DNA of 64,000 nucleotides from Methylonatrum sp040877625 (GTDB taxonomy: Bacteria; Pseudomonadota; Gammaproteobacteria; Nitrococcales; Aquisalimonadaceae), in the NCBI GenBank assembly GCA_040877625.1, contig JBBDNK010000026.1, forward strand, positions 21,106 through 85,105. Direction: 5' to 3'. The notes under the pieces are model-generated. The model saw only the letters and a list, made by a program, of their open reading frames with translations. It ran no database searches and was not told the DNA's origin. Of the stretch, positions 50,653 to 59,742 are shown one piece after another. Within the stretch, counting starts at the first letter, position 1. The number at the start of each line of letters is the position of its first letter. A program made the translations under genes and the position numbers.

Positions 50653-51621
50653 ATGACAGAAAACGTTGAGCTTCAGGCGTCCGTGCCCGCGGATGCCGCG
50701 GGGAGCAGGCTGGACCAGGTGTTGGCCGCATTGTTTCCCGAATACTCCCGCAGCCGGCTGCAGCAATGGGTCAAGGCCGGCCAGGTAACCGTCGACGGCC
50801 GCTGTCTGCGTCCCCGCGACCGTATGGCGGGGGGAGAGTCGGTACGTATCAGCGCGACGCTTGAACCTGAAGTCCTGTTGACGCCTGAGCCGATTGATCT
50901 GCAGGTGGTGTACGAGGATGAGGACATCCTGATTATCGACAAACCTGCCGGGCTGGTGGTGCATCCCGGCGCCGGCAACGCCGGCGGCACGCTGCAGAAC
51001 GCGCTGCTGCATAGGCACCCTGCGCTGGAGACGGTGCCGCGCTGCGGCATCGTGCACCGCCTCGACAAGGACACGTCCGGCCTGCTGGTTGTGGCGATGA
51101 ATCTGCGCGCGCACGCCTCCCTCGTGGAGCAGATCCAGGCCAGGACCATGGGCCGGGAGTACGACGCCCTGGTAAACGGCACCTTCACGGCCGGCGGCAA
51201 GGTGGAGGCATCTCTTGGCCGTCATCCGAGGGACCGCAAGCGCATGGCTGTCGATCAGTCGGGCGGCGGCCGCGAGGCCGTTACGCATTACCGGATCGCC
51301 GAGCGCTTTCTCGCGCACACCCTGCTAAGGGTGCGCCTGGAAACCGGCAGAACGCACCAGATCCGCGTGCACATGGCCTGGATTCGGCATCCCCTGGTGG
51401 GAGACCCGGTCTACGCCGGCCGGGCCCGCCTGCCTCAAGGCGCGGACGATACCATCCGTTATGCCCTCGCATCGTTGCGCCGGCAGGCACTGCATGCGGC
51501 GCGGCTGACACTGGTGCATCCCGCAACCGGCGATGAAATGCACTGGGACGCCCCGCGCCCGGCCGATATGGAATCCCTGCTGGAGGTGCTTCGGGCCCAT
51601 GATCAGCGGATGAAATCATGA
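50653..51621 (+). CDS. rluD: 23S rRNA pseudouridine synthase RluD
   Basis: Makes pseudouridines 1911, 1915 and 1917 in helix 69 of 23S rRNA. An N-terminal S4 domain (SRSRLQQWVKAGQVTVDGR) precedes the synthase domain with the catalytic Asp138 in IVHRLDKDTSGLLVVA. The later LETGRTHQIRVHMAWI is also diagnostic. 322 residues. The last codons overlap pgeF (ATGA), and the bamD/rluD/pgeF/clpB order is conserved. Confidence 0.96.
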   Translation: MTENVELQASVPADAAGSRLDQVLAALFPEYSRSRLQQWVKAGQVTVDGRCLRPRDRMAGGESVRISATLEPEVLLTPEPIDLQVVYEDEDILIIDKPAGLVVHPGAGNAGGTLQNALLHRHPALETVPRCGIVHRLDKDTSGLLVVAMNLRAHASLVEQIQARTMGREYDALVNGTFTAGGKVEASLGRHPRDRKRMAVDQSGGGREAVTHYRIAERFLAHTLLRVRLETGRTHQIRVHMAWIRHPLVGDPVYAGRARLPQGADDTIRYALASLRRQALHAARLTLVHPATGDEMHWDAPRPADMESLLEVLRAHDQRMKS

Positions 51622-52370
51622 ACCGAAACTGGATTAAACCGGGCTGGTCGGCACCGGAAAATGTCCGCGCCCTCAGCACCACGCGTATTGGCGGCGAGGG
51701 AATTGCACCTTATGACACCCTGAATCTGGGCGCCGGGGTAGCCGACAGTGCCGATAGGGTGCGCGCGAACCGTCAACGTCTGATCGAGGACGCTGGCCTG
51801 CCGCGCAATCCCGTCTGGTTGCGCCAGGTACACGGCACAACCGTCGTGCCCGCCCATGACGTTGCCGATGTCGATGTGCCGGAGGCGGACGCATCCTGGA
51901 CGGATCGGCCAGGGGTTCCGTGCGTCATATTGAGCGCTGACTGTCTGCCGGTACTACTTTGCGACCGGGCAGGAACGCGCGTGGCCGCGGCGCATGCGGG
52001 CTGGCGAGGGCTTGCCGCCGGAGTCATCGAGCAGACGGTATCGTCCATGCGGGTGTCCGGCGGTGAACTGCTGGCCTGGCTGGGGCCGGCTATCGGCCCG
52101 GATGCATTCGAGATTGGCCCCGAAGTGCGGGAGCAATTTCTGGCTAGTGACCCTGGTGCTTCTTCGGCTTTCCGCCAGGGCCGCGCAGATCGCTGGTTGG
52201 CTGATCTGTACACACTGGCCCGACGCCGTCTCCACGACCTGGGCGTACGTGACGTCCACGGCGGTGACCACTGTACTTATACTGATAACGCACGCTTTTT
52301 CTCTTATCGCCGCGATGGTGAAACCGGCAGAATGGCAACAGTGATCTGGCTCGAGCACATTTCTCGCTAG
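51618..52370 (+). CDS. pgeF: Purine nucleoside phosphorylase / laccase-domain protein (YfiH, PgeF)
   Basis: 250 residues of the multicopper polyphenol oxidase-like (DUF152) family, now linked to purine nucleoside phosphorylase activity and to peptidoglycan editing (PgeF). Zinc ligands are visible: His in RQVHGTTV, Cys in ADCLPVLL and His in AAHAGWRGLAAGV. The tail CTYTDNARFFSYRRDGETGR is conserved. Coupled to rluD by a four-base overlap. Confidence 0.93.
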   Translation: MNRNWIKPGWSAPENVRALSTTRIGGEGIAPYDTLNLGAGVADSADRVRANRQRLIEDAGLPRNPVWLRQVHGTTVVPAHDVADVDVPEADASWTDRPGVPCVILSADCLPVLLCDRAGTRVAAAHAGWRGLAAGVIEQTVSSMRVSGGELLAWLGPAIGPDAFEIGPEVREQFLASDPGASSAFRQGRADRWLADLYTLARRRLHDLGVRDVHGGDHCTYTDNARFFSYRRDGETGRMATVIWLEHISR

Positions 52371-52394
52371 AATTGTCAGCAACTTCCCTTCGCA

Positions 52395-52423
52395 CTTGCA
52401 CGCCACGCGTCCGACCCCCATTT
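52395..52423 (+). promoter_or_regulatory. Sigma-32 heat-shock promoter of clpB
   Basis: CTTGCAC (52395-52401), 14-base spacer, CCCCATTT (52416-52423). The -10 matches the sigma-32 consensus CCCCATnT fully and the -35 CTTGAAA in part. It lies 41 bases before the clpB start. Confidence 0.8.
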
Positions 52424-52463
52424 AAGCCTGCAGATATCCACCGCTTTCAAGAGATTGCCAATC

Positions 52464-55064
52464 ATGCGAATGGACAAACTGACGACCAAGTTCCAGATGG
52501 CGATCCAGGACGCGCAGAGTCTCGCCCTGGGTCGGGATCACCAGTTCATCGAGCCCGTACACCTGATGACGGCGCTGCTCAATCAGGAAGGCGGCGGTGT
52601 CCGCCACCTGCTGAACCAGACGGGCGTTAACGTCAATCAGCTGCGCACGGAGCTCGACGGCGCCCTGGAGCGCCTGCCGACGGTCGAAGGCGCGGCCGGC
52701 GACGTACAGATCTCCAATGATCTGGTGCGCCTGCTCAACGTCACCGACAAACTGGCACAGAAGCGCAAGGATCAGTTCATCTCCAGCGAACTGTTCGTGC
52801 TCGCCGCCGTTGAAGACAAGGGCTCCCTGGGCGATCTGCTGCGCAAGGCCGGCGCGTCCCGTGCAGCGCTGGAGAAGGCGGTGGAGGACATCCGCGGCGG
52901 CCAGAACGTCAATGACCCCAATGCGGAGGAACAGCGACAGGCCCTGGAGAAGTACACCATCGACCTCACCGAGCGCGCCGAGCAGGGCAAGGTCGATCCG
53001 GTGATCGGCCGCGATGATGAAATCCGTCGCACCATTCAGGTCCTCCAGCGGCGTACCAAGAACAACCCGGTGCTGATCGGTGAGCCCGGCGTGGGCAAGA
53101 CCGCCATCGTCGAAGGCCTGGCCCAGCGTATCGTCAACGGTGAAGTGCCCGAGGGCCTGAAGAACAAGCGACTGCTGTCGCTGGACATGGGCGCCCTGAT
53201 CGCCGGCGCCAAGTTTCGCGGCGAGTTCGAGGAGCGGCTCAAGGCGGTTATCAACGATCTGACCAAACAGGAAGGTCAGATCATCCTCTTCATTGATGAG
53301 ATCCATACCATTGTCGGCGCCGGCAAGGCCGAGGGCGCCATGGACGCCGGCAATATGCTCAAGCCTGCCCTGGCCCGCGGCGAACTGCACTGCATAGGCG
53401 CCACCACGCTGGATGAGTACCGCAAGCACGTTGAAAAGGATGCCGCCCTCGAGCGCCGGTTCCAGAAAGTGTTGGTGGACGAGCCCTCGGTGGAAGACAC
53501 CATTGCCATCCTGCGCGGCCTGAAGGAGCGTTACGAGGTCCACCACAAGGTCGAGATCACCGATCCGGCCATCGTCGCCGCCGCGACCCTGTCGCACCGC
53601 TACATTACCGATCGGCAGTTGCCCGACAAGGCGATCGACCTGGTCGACGAGGCCGCCAGTCGGATCCGCATGGAGATCGACTCCAAGCCGGAGGAAATGG
53701 ACCGCCTCGAACGGCGCCTGATTCAGCTCAAGATCGAGCGCGAAGCCTTGCGCAAGGAGTCCGACGAAGCTTCCAGGAAGCGCCTGCAGAGCCTGGAAGA
53801 AGAAGTCGCGCGGCTGGAGCGGGAGTATTCCGATCTCGAAGAGGTCTGGAACGCGGAAAAGGCCGCGGTGGAGGGTGCCAACACCATCAAGGAACAGCTG
53901 GAACGTGCCCGTCAGGAAATGGACACTGCCCGCCGTGCCGGCGATCTGAACCGCATGTCGGAGCTGCAGTACGGGCGTATTCCCGAACTCGAACGCAGGC
54001 TGGAAACCGCCCTGCATGCCGAGACGCAGGAAATGCGCCTGCTGCGTAACAGCGTCACCGAAGAAGAAATTGCCGAAGTGGTCTCGAAGTGGACCGGTAT
54101 CCCGGTGTCGAAGATGCTTGAGGGCGAGCGCGAAAAGCTGTTGCGCATGGAAGAGGCCATTGGTCATCGCGTGGTGGGCCAGCAGGAAGCGGTGACCGCC
54201 GTTTCCAACGCCATCCGCCGGTCGCGAGCGGGGTTGTCGGACCCCAATAGGCCGAACGGATCATTTCTGTTTCTCGGCCCCACCGGTGTCGGCAAGACCG
54301 AACTCTGCAAGGCGCTGGCGACCTTCCTGTTCGACACCGAAGAGGCGATGGTACGCATCGACATGTCGGAGTTCATGGAGAAACATGCCGTCGCCCGGCT
54401 GGTGGGTGCGCCCCCCGGCTACGTTGGCTACGAAGAGGGCGGCTATCTGACCGAGGCCGTGCGCCGCAAGCCTTACTCGGTGATACTGCTCGACGAGGTG
54501 GAGAAGGCGCATCCGGACGTGTTCAATATCCTGCTGCAGGTGCTCGATGATGGCAGGCTCACGGACAGTCACGGTCGGACCGTGGATTTCCGTAACACGG
54601 TCATCGTGATGACCTCCAACCTTGGTTCCGACGTAATCCAGCAGATGGCCGGCGAGGAGCGTTACGAGGCCATGAAGGAAGCCGTGCTGGAGATCGTCGG
54701 CAGCCATTTCCGGCCGGAATTCATCAATCGTGTGGATGACGTGGTGGTGTTCCATCCGCTTGGGCGCGACCACATCAAATCCATTGCCGCCATACAGACG
54801 CAGTATCTTTCCCATCGTCTGCGGGAGCGTGGCATGGGTATCCGCTTTACCGATGCGGCCCTGGTGAAGATTGCGGAGGCCGGTTTTGATCCGGTTTACG
54901 GTGCCCGCCCGCTGAAGCGGGTGATCCAGAGCAGGGTGGAAAACAGCCTCGCGCAGGGAATCCTGCAGGGCCGGTTTGCACCTGGCGATCAGATCATCGT
55001 CGATGTAAAGGGAGAGGAATTCGAGTTCGACCGGGAGCCCCTGGAAGAACCAGCTCCGGCCTGA
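52464..55064 (+). CDS. clpB: Disaggregase ClpB
   Basis: Hsp100 AAA+ machine that resolubilises aggregates with DnaK. 866 residues from the ATG at 52464 (MRMDKLTTKFQMAIQDAQSL), as in E. coli. Order: N domain, AAA-1 (Walker A GEPGVGKTAIV), the coiled-coil M domain (about 410-525), and AAA-2 (GPTGVGKTELC; pore loop GYVGYEEGG). The final acidic tail EEPAPA differs from E. coli. A heat-shock promoter precedes it. Confidence 0.98.
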   Translation: MRMDKLTTKFQMAIQDAQSLALGRDHQFIEPVHLMTALLNQEGGGVRHLLNQTGVNVNQLRTELDGALERLPTVEGAAGDVQISNDLVRLLNVTDKLAQKRKDQFISSELFVLAAVEDKGSLGDLLRKAGASRAALEKAVEDIRGGQNVNDPNAEEQRQALEKYTIDLTERAEQGKVDPVIGRDDEIRRTIQVLQRRTKNNPVLIGEPGVGKTAIVEGLAQRIVNGEVPEGLKNKRLLSLDMGALIAGAKFRGEFEERLKAVINDLTKQEGQIILFIDEIHTIVGAGKAEGAMDAGNMLKPALARGELHCIGATTLDEYRKHVEKDAALERRFQKVLVDEPSVEDTIAILRGLKERYEVHHKVEITDPAIVAAATLSHRYITDRQLPDKAIDLVDEAASRIRMEIDSKPEEMDRLERRLIQLKIEREALRKESDEASRKRLQSLEEEVARLEREYSDLEEVWNAEKAAVEGANTIKEQLERARQEMDTARRAGDLNRMSELQYGRIPELERRLETALHAETQEMRLLRNSVTEEEIAEVVSKWTGIPVSKMLEGEREKLLRMEEAIGHRVVGQQEAVTAVSNAIRRSRAGLSDPNRPNGSFLFLGPTGVGKTELCKALATFLFDTEEAMVRIDMSEFMEKHAVARLVGAPPGYVGYEEGGYLTEAVRRKPYSVILLDEVEKAHPDVFNILLQVLDDGRLTDSHGRTVDFRNTVIVMTSNLGSDVIQQMAGEERYEAMKEAVLEIVGSHFRPEFINRVDDVVVFHPLGRDHIKSIAAIQTQYLSHRLRERGMGIRFTDAALVKIAEAGFDPVYGARPLKRVIQSRVENSLAQGILQGRFAPGDQIIVDVKGEEFEFDREPLEEPAPA

Positions 55065-55080
55065 AGGCGCGGTACAACAA

Positions 55081-55122
55081 TGGATATCGCTCCACGCGGG
55101 GATTGGAGAGGAGCGGTATCCA
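55081..55122. terminator. Hairpin between clpB and hemJ
   Basis: 13-base arms 55081-55093 and 55110-55122 (12 Watson-Crick pairs and one G-T). No T-run. It separates the convergent clpB and hemJ genes. Confidence 0.6.
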
Positions 55123-55176
55123 CCACCAATGCATCCGAGGACAGCCTCGGCATGTGAATCCGTCACCGAGGCCCGC

Positions 55177-55602
55177 TCAGAACGGTTTCACCACCACCAG
55201 CACCACAATCGCCACGAGCAATAACACCGGCGCTTCGTTGAACCACCGGAACCACACATGAGAGCGGGTGTTGCGCTCATCGCGGAACGTCCGCAGCAGT
55301 TGCCCGCACCAGAGATGGTAAATAACCAGCAACACCACCAGCGCCAGCTTGGCATGCATCCAGCCCTGCGACAGCCATCCGGGGTTCAGCCATAGCAGCC
55401 CCAGCCCCAGGCCCACCGCGACCACCGCGCTGGGGTTCATGATGCCGCGGTAGAGCTTGCGTTCCATGACATTGAAACGTTCGCGGCTGACGGCATCTTC
55501 CGCCATCGCGTGATAAACGAACAACCGGGGGAGATAGAAAATCGCCGCAAACCAGGTCACCACGGCAATGATGTGAAAGGCCTTGATCCAGAGATAGAGC
55601 AT
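55177..55602 (-). CDS. hemJ: Protoporphyrinogen IX oxidase HemJ
   Basis: 141-residue membrane protein with four helices that oxidises protoporphyrinogen in bacteria lacking HemG/HemY. Conserved His10 (LWIKAFHIIAVVTW) and the segment MERKLYRGIMNPSAV are typical of the family (UPF0093). It lies four bases after the TlpA-like gene on the same strand. Confidence 0.93.
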   Translation of the reverse strand: MLYLWIKAFHIIAVVTWFAAIFYLPRLFVYHAMAEDAVSRERFNVMERKLYRGIMNPSAVVAVGLGLGLLWLNPGWLSQGWMHAKLALVVLLVIYHLWCGQLLRTFRDERNTRSHVWFRWFNEAPVLLLVAIVVLVVVKPF

Positions 55603-55606
55603 TTAT

Positions 55607-56149
55607 TCAGCCCCGGCCCGTGTGCGCAAGACCGGCGCGTTGCTCGGGCGGCAGCATGTCGATAATCCGGGCGCGCAGTTGCGCCATATCCAGCACGCCC
55701 AGGCGGGTTAGAACGATGTCACCCCGCGGACTGATCAGAAAGGTGGTCGGCGTCAGCCGTACATCGCCAAATGCCTTCGCCACGCGACCGTCTCTGTCCA
55801 GCGCAACGGCGTAATTGAGGTTGCGCGCCTTGACCAGCGCCTCCACCCGACGAGGCGGGTCATACTCCATTGCCACGGCGATGATTTCCAGCCCGCGGGG
55901 GTTCAGTTCCTCGTAGAGCTCAACGAGATGCGGGATCTCCTGCACACAACTGACGCAGGTGGTTGCCCAGAATGTAACCAGTGTCGGTCTGCCTGCCAGG
56001 TCTGCGCGGGTGATTTCGCCACCGTTTACGGTGGTATAGGTGATATCCGGCCCCCGCTCGCCTCGGGCGGGGGCCAGCCACGCCAGGGCTGCACTCGCCA
56101 TCAGGGCCAGTGTCAGCACGCCAATGATCAGATGCTTGCGTTTTGTCAT
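55607..56149 (-). CDS. TlpA-like periplasmic thioredoxin
   Basis: 180 residues: N-terminal signal or anchor helix (HLIIGVLTLALMASAALAW), then an AhpC/TSA-type thioredoxin fold with redox centre WATTCVSCVQEIPHL and the cis-Pro in LTPTTFLIS. Probably reduces periplasmic disulphides, for example in cytochrome c maturation. The substrate is unknown. The stop lies four bases before hemJ, so a shared transcript with this haem gene is likely. Confidence 0.9.
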   Translation of the reverse strand: MTKRKHLIIGVLTLALMASAALAWLAPARGERGPDITYTTVNGGEITRADLAGRPTLVTFWATTCVSCVQEIPHLVELYEELNPRGLEIIAVAMEYDPPRRVEALVKARNLNYAVALDRDGRVAKAFGDVRLTPTTFLISPRGDIVLTRLGVLDMAQLRARIIDMLPPEQRAGLAHTGRG

Positions 56150-56236
56150 GAAGCCACGCGCCTGCGAATGGGTCAGACGCCGAGCAGTATACCAGCGACA
56201 GGCCGGCGTCGATGCGGCGTGGTTCTCCGCAGAGCC

Positions 56237-56263
56237 CCATGGGAATAGATCAGAGGCTCCCTA
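56237..56263. repeat. Half-copy of the gatB-downstream palindrome
   Basis: CCCATGGGAATAG followed by a related right arm ending CTCCCT; 23 of 27 bases match 8782-8808. The left arm is missing apart from CCCATGGG. It lies just after the ClC channel stop. Confidence 0.6.
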
Positions 56264-56267
56264 GCTG

Positions 56268-58028
56268 TCAGTGGAAGCGGATCTGATTATCCAGTTCCTG
56301 TCGCGTAATGACCCCGTAATAGCGCTGCATGCCCGGTGCCGGCATGCGGCTGACGCAGAGTATGTCGGCGTCGGAGGACTGGAAGATGTCCAGGGCATCA
56401 CGCAGGCTTGCGCGCATGCTGATGGTCGCCGCCTGCAGGTGGCCGGTGTCAATGCCGAGCAGGTCCACTGTTTCCTGTTCCGGTGAGGCGTCGAGGTGTG
56501 ACAGCAGAGCCGCTGCAGGTAGCACGGCCATCGGTTCCGCCAATGGCGTTTCCTGAATCAGTATCCAATGCGGATCAGTGGCCAGCAGGCCCCGCAACGT
56601 CGCCCGGTCGACCTGTTTCTCCGAGACCACAATGCTTCTATCCATCAGCCGACCCACGCCCATGCGGCTCAATGCCTGCGACAGGGCGCCGCTGCGAAGC
56701 TGCACACCGCGGGCGCGCAACTGGTGTGCGAACACGGAATCCATGCCGAACACCGCATTGCTGCAGATGGTTGCCGCGGCAATGGTCAGCATGCCGGGCA
56801 GAATGATGCCGGGCGTGTAGGTGAGTTCCAACAGCGCGGTGAGGGCCGCAAGCGGTGCCCTGAGTGTCGCGCCCATCATCGCGCCCAGACCGACCAGCGC
56901 GTAGAACGCCACCGGTGACGCCAGCTCTGGAGTGATCAGTTGCAAGCCGTGGCCAACCGCCGCGCCGGCGGCCGCGCCGACCACCACCGTGGGGCCGATC
57001 AGCCCGCCGGGTATCCCCAGCCCGATGGCCATGGTGCTGGCGAGCAGCTTTGCGCCGGCAAGCAGTACCAGTAACCACAATGTCAGTTCGCCGGCAAGTA
57101 CCCGGTTTATGGTGTCGTATCCAAGGCCCATGACTTCCGGCAGAGCCAGCCCCAGCACACCCACACCCACGCCCGCCAGCGTGGTACGCAGCACAATGGG
57201 GATCCGCGCGGATCGTGACGTAAACATCTGCAGGCTGTGGATGAATGCTGCCGCCAGCCCGCCGATCAACACGCCCATCAGCAGTAGCCAGGGCAGATCG
57301 AAGAAACTTTCCATGTGCACAGTGGGGACCACCAGCGCCGGGCTGGTACCATACGCCAGCTGGCTTATGACGGTGGCCGTGACGGCCGCCAGCATCACTG
57401 GCAGGAAGCCGGCCAGGGTGTACTCCATCAATACCACTTCCATGGCGAAGACCACACCCGCCAGTGGCGTATTGAAGGAGGCCGCCACGGCTGCGGCGAC
57501 CCCGCAGCCCACCAGTACTCGCAACACGTTGTTGGGCAGGCGCAGGCCCTGGCCGATCAGGCTGCCGCCGGCCGCGCCGAGATGCGCGGCCGGCCCTTCC
57601 CGGCCCACCGAATGTCCGGTTGCAATGCTGACGGCCGCTCCGGTGAACTGTACCAGGGCATTGCGCAGGGGCATCACGCCCTGATGATGGCTCAGCGATT
57701 CCATGACGTGCGCAATGCCCACGCCCTGGCGCTTCAGCGGCACCCAGACCAGCAACAGGCCCACCAGCAGGCCGCCGGCCACCGGCAGTATAAAACGCCA
57801 GTGCGCTGCCAGTACGCCGAAGTTTTCCTGACCGGTGGTCAGGTACAGATCCTGAGTGCCTTCGATCAACCAGCGAAATGCGAGAATGATGCCGCCCGCC
57901 AGCGCACCGCAAAGAATGCCCAGCATGGACATCAGCAACAGTGCATCTGTCGTGGACAGGCGCAGTTGGATCCATTCGCGCAGCCTGTGAGGTGCGCGTT
58001 CTTTTACCATGCGATTTTTCATGCCCAT
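56268..58028 (-). CDS. ClC-family chloride channel/transporter with CBS domains
   Basis: 586 residues: about 18 membrane helices of the voltage-gated ClC fold. Selectivity segments are visible: SVGREGPAAHLGA (GREGP) and GIPGGLIGPTVVVGAA (GxxxP). The first segment is GVGIAHVMES in place of GSGIP, so anion selectivity may differ. A C-terminal pair of CBS domains (about residues 445-580) probably binds nucleotides. Exchange of Cl- for H+ is the usual role. Divergent from argC. Confidence 0.93.
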   Translation of the reverse strand: MGMKNRMVKERAPHRLREWIQLRLSTTDALLLMSMLGILCGALAGGIILAFRWLIEGTQDLYLTTGQENFGVLAAHWRFILPVAGGLLVGLLLVWVPLKRQGVGIAHVMESLSHHQGVMPLRNALVQFTGAAVSIATGHSVGREGPAAHLGAAGGSLIGQGLRLPNNVLRVLVGCGVAAAVAASFNTPLAGVVFAMEVVLMEYTLAGFLPVMLAAVTATVISQLAYGTSPALVVPTVHMESFFDLPWLLLMGVLIGGLAAAFIHSLQMFTSRSARIPIVLRTTLAGVGVGVLGLALPEVMGLGYDTINRVLAGELTLWLLVLLAGAKLLASTMAIGLGIPGGLIGPTVVVGAAAGAAVGHGLQLITPELASPVAFYALVGLGAMMGATLRAPLAALTALLELTYTPGIILPGMLTIAAATICSNAVFGMDSVFAHQLRARGVQLRSGALSQALSRMGVGRLMDRSIVVSEKQVDRATLRGLLATDPHWILIQETPLAEPMAVLPAAALLSHLDASPEQETVDLLGIDTGHLQAATISMRASLRDALDIFQSSDADILCVSRMPAPGMQRYYGVITRQELDNQIRFH

Positions 58029-58177
58029 GCGATTCCGGATCGAGGCGGGGATCAGGCACCAGATACCGAGTATGCCAGAATCATGCCTGCCGACGCTTTC
58101 GGCCCTGCGGTGCGGGAGGGTACACTATCGCACCCTGATTTCACCGGGAAATGCACGCGAGTCGCGGAGAGATGGCC

Positions 58178-59209
58178 ATGATCAACGTCGGTATAGTGGG
58201 TGGAACCGGATATACGGGTGTCGAGCTGCTTCGGCTGCTCGCGCGGCACCCCGAGGTTCGCCTGCGTACCATTACCTCACGTGGCAACGCCGGTACCCGG
58301 GTGGACGACATGTTCCCGGGGTTGCGCGGGCATGTGGACCTGACCTTCACCGAACCGGATGGAGATGCGCTCTCGGGGTGTGATCTGGTATTCTTCGCCA
58401 CCCCGAACGGTACGGCGATGGGAATGGTCCCTGCGCTGCTGGAGGCCGGCACCCGGGTGATCGATCTGGGCGCGGACTTCCGCTTGCGGGATCTGGACGT
58501 CTGGTCGGAATGGTACGGCCTGCAGCATGCCTGTCCGGACTACGCCGCCGAAGCGGTCTATGGCCTGCCCGAGCTCAACCGGGAGGCGATTCGCGGCGCG
58601 CGGCTGGTTGCAAATCCGGGCTGCTACCCGACTGCCGTGGCGCTGGGCTTTCTGCCCCTGCTGGAACGTGGGCTGGTGGATGTCGGCAATCTCATCGCGG
58701 ACTGCAAATCGGGCGTCTCCGGCGCAGGCCGCAAGGCACAGGTGCCGACTCTGCTCTGTGAGGCGGCCGAGAATTTCAAGGCCTACGGCGCATCCGGCCA
58801 TCGTCATCTGCCGGAGATCAGGCAAACCCTTGCCCAGGCGGCCGGGCGGCCGGCAGGCCTTACCTTCGTCCCGCACCTGGTGCCGATGATACGGGGCATG
58901 CAGGCAAGCCTCTATGCCCGGCTGACCGATAGCGGCGTTGATCTGCAGTCTGCCTTCGAGGCGCGTTATGCCGACGAACCCTTTGTCGACGTGATGCCGC
59001 AAGGCAGTCACCCCGAAACCCGTACCGTGCGGGGTACCAATATGTGCCGAATCGCTCTGCATCGGCCTGGCGGAGGTGATACCGTGGTGGTGCTGTCGGT
59101 GATTGATAACCTCAGCAAGGGTGCGGCATCGCAGGCAGTACAGAATATGAACCTGATGCTGGGGCTGGACGAGCAGGCCGGGCTGGGCGACATTGCGGTG
59201 ATGCCCTAG
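58178..59209 (+). CDS. argC: N-acetyl-gamma-glutamyl-phosphate reductase
   Basis: Third step of arginine synthesis, NADPH-dependent. The Rossmann start MINVGIVGGTGYTGVELLRLL and the catalytic Cys in VANPGCYPTAVALG are clear. The ATG at 58178 has GGAG eight bases upstream; the ATG at 58172 is too close to it. 343 residues, as in Pseudomonas. Followed by erpA. Confidence 0.97.
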   Translation: MINVGIVGGTGYTGVELLRLLARHPEVRLRTITSRGNAGTRVDDMFPGLRGHVDLTFTEPDGDALSGCDLVFFATPNGTAMGMVPALLEAGTRVIDLGADFRLRDLDVWSEWYGLQHACPDYAAEAVYGLPELNREAIRGARLVANPGCYPTAVALGFLPLLERGLVDVGNLIADCKSGVSGAGRKAQVPTLLCEAAENFKAYGASGHRHLPEIRQTLAQAAGRPAGLTFVPHLVPMIRGMQASLYARLTDSGVDLQSAFEARYADEPFVDVMPQGSHPETRTVRGTNMCRIALHRPGGGDTVVVLSVIDNLSKGAASQAVQNMNLMLGLDEQAGLGDIAVMP

Positions 59210-59329
59210 GTTTGACGGCGCGGGCCTTGATGCGCCGGGTAACAGCCCCCATCATTGACGGACGGAGCCTGTCGGCGAACAATAGGCTTCGAATTTTTCT
59301 GACTTACCATGAATTCCGGAGGCAGGGCC

Positions 59330-59683
59330 ATGACCGAAGCGGCTGTAGAAATGGAATCCCCGCTGGTCTTTACCGACAGCGCCGCGACCAAGGTGCGCGA
59401 GCTGATCGAGGAAGAGAGCAACGACAATCTCAAGCTGCGCGTGTACGTGGCCGGCGGCGGCTGCTCGGGTTTCCAGTACGGGTTCACCTTCGATGAAAAC
59501 GTCGAGGACGGTGATACCTCGCTGGAAAAGGGCGGCGTCACCCTGGTTGTGGACCCGATGAGCATCCAGTACCTGATGGGCGCCGAGATCGATTACGTGG
59601 AAGGTATCGAGGGCGCCCAGTTCGTCATCCGTAACCCCAACGCCAGCACGACCTGTGGCTGCGGTTCATCCTTCTCCGTCTGA
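59330..59683 (+). CDS. erpA: Iron-sulfur cluster insertion protein ErpA
   Basis: A-type carrier that hands Fe-S clusters to apoproteins such as IspG/IspH. The three cluster-binding cysteines are Cys45 (GGGCSGFQYGF), Cys109 and Cys111 (TTCGCGSSFSV). 117 residues. CGGAGG precedes the ATG at 59330. Conserved argC-erpA-anmK neighbourhood. Confidence 0.97.
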   Translation: MTEAAVEMESPLVFTDSAATKVRELIEEESNDNLKLRVYVAGGGCSGFQYGFTFDENVEDGDTSLEKGGVTLVVDPMSIQYLMGAEIDYVEGIEGAQFVIRNPNASTTCGCGSSFSV

Positions 59684-59716
59684 TTCGCGGGCGGATACTT
59701 CCTGGTGGCGAGCAGG

Positions 59717-59741
59717 GTGGATGGAGCGCAGCGACATCCAC
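59717..59741. terminator. Hairpin between erpA and anmK
   Basis: GTGGATG (59717-59723) pairs with CATCCAC (59735-59741), between two convergent genes. No T-run; resembles common gammaproteobacterial intergenic repeats. Confidence 0.5.
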
Positions 59742-59742
59742 T

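Noticed and set aside
52422..54167. 581-residue frame antisense to clpB
   Set aside because: Shadow of the ClpB AAA+ region.
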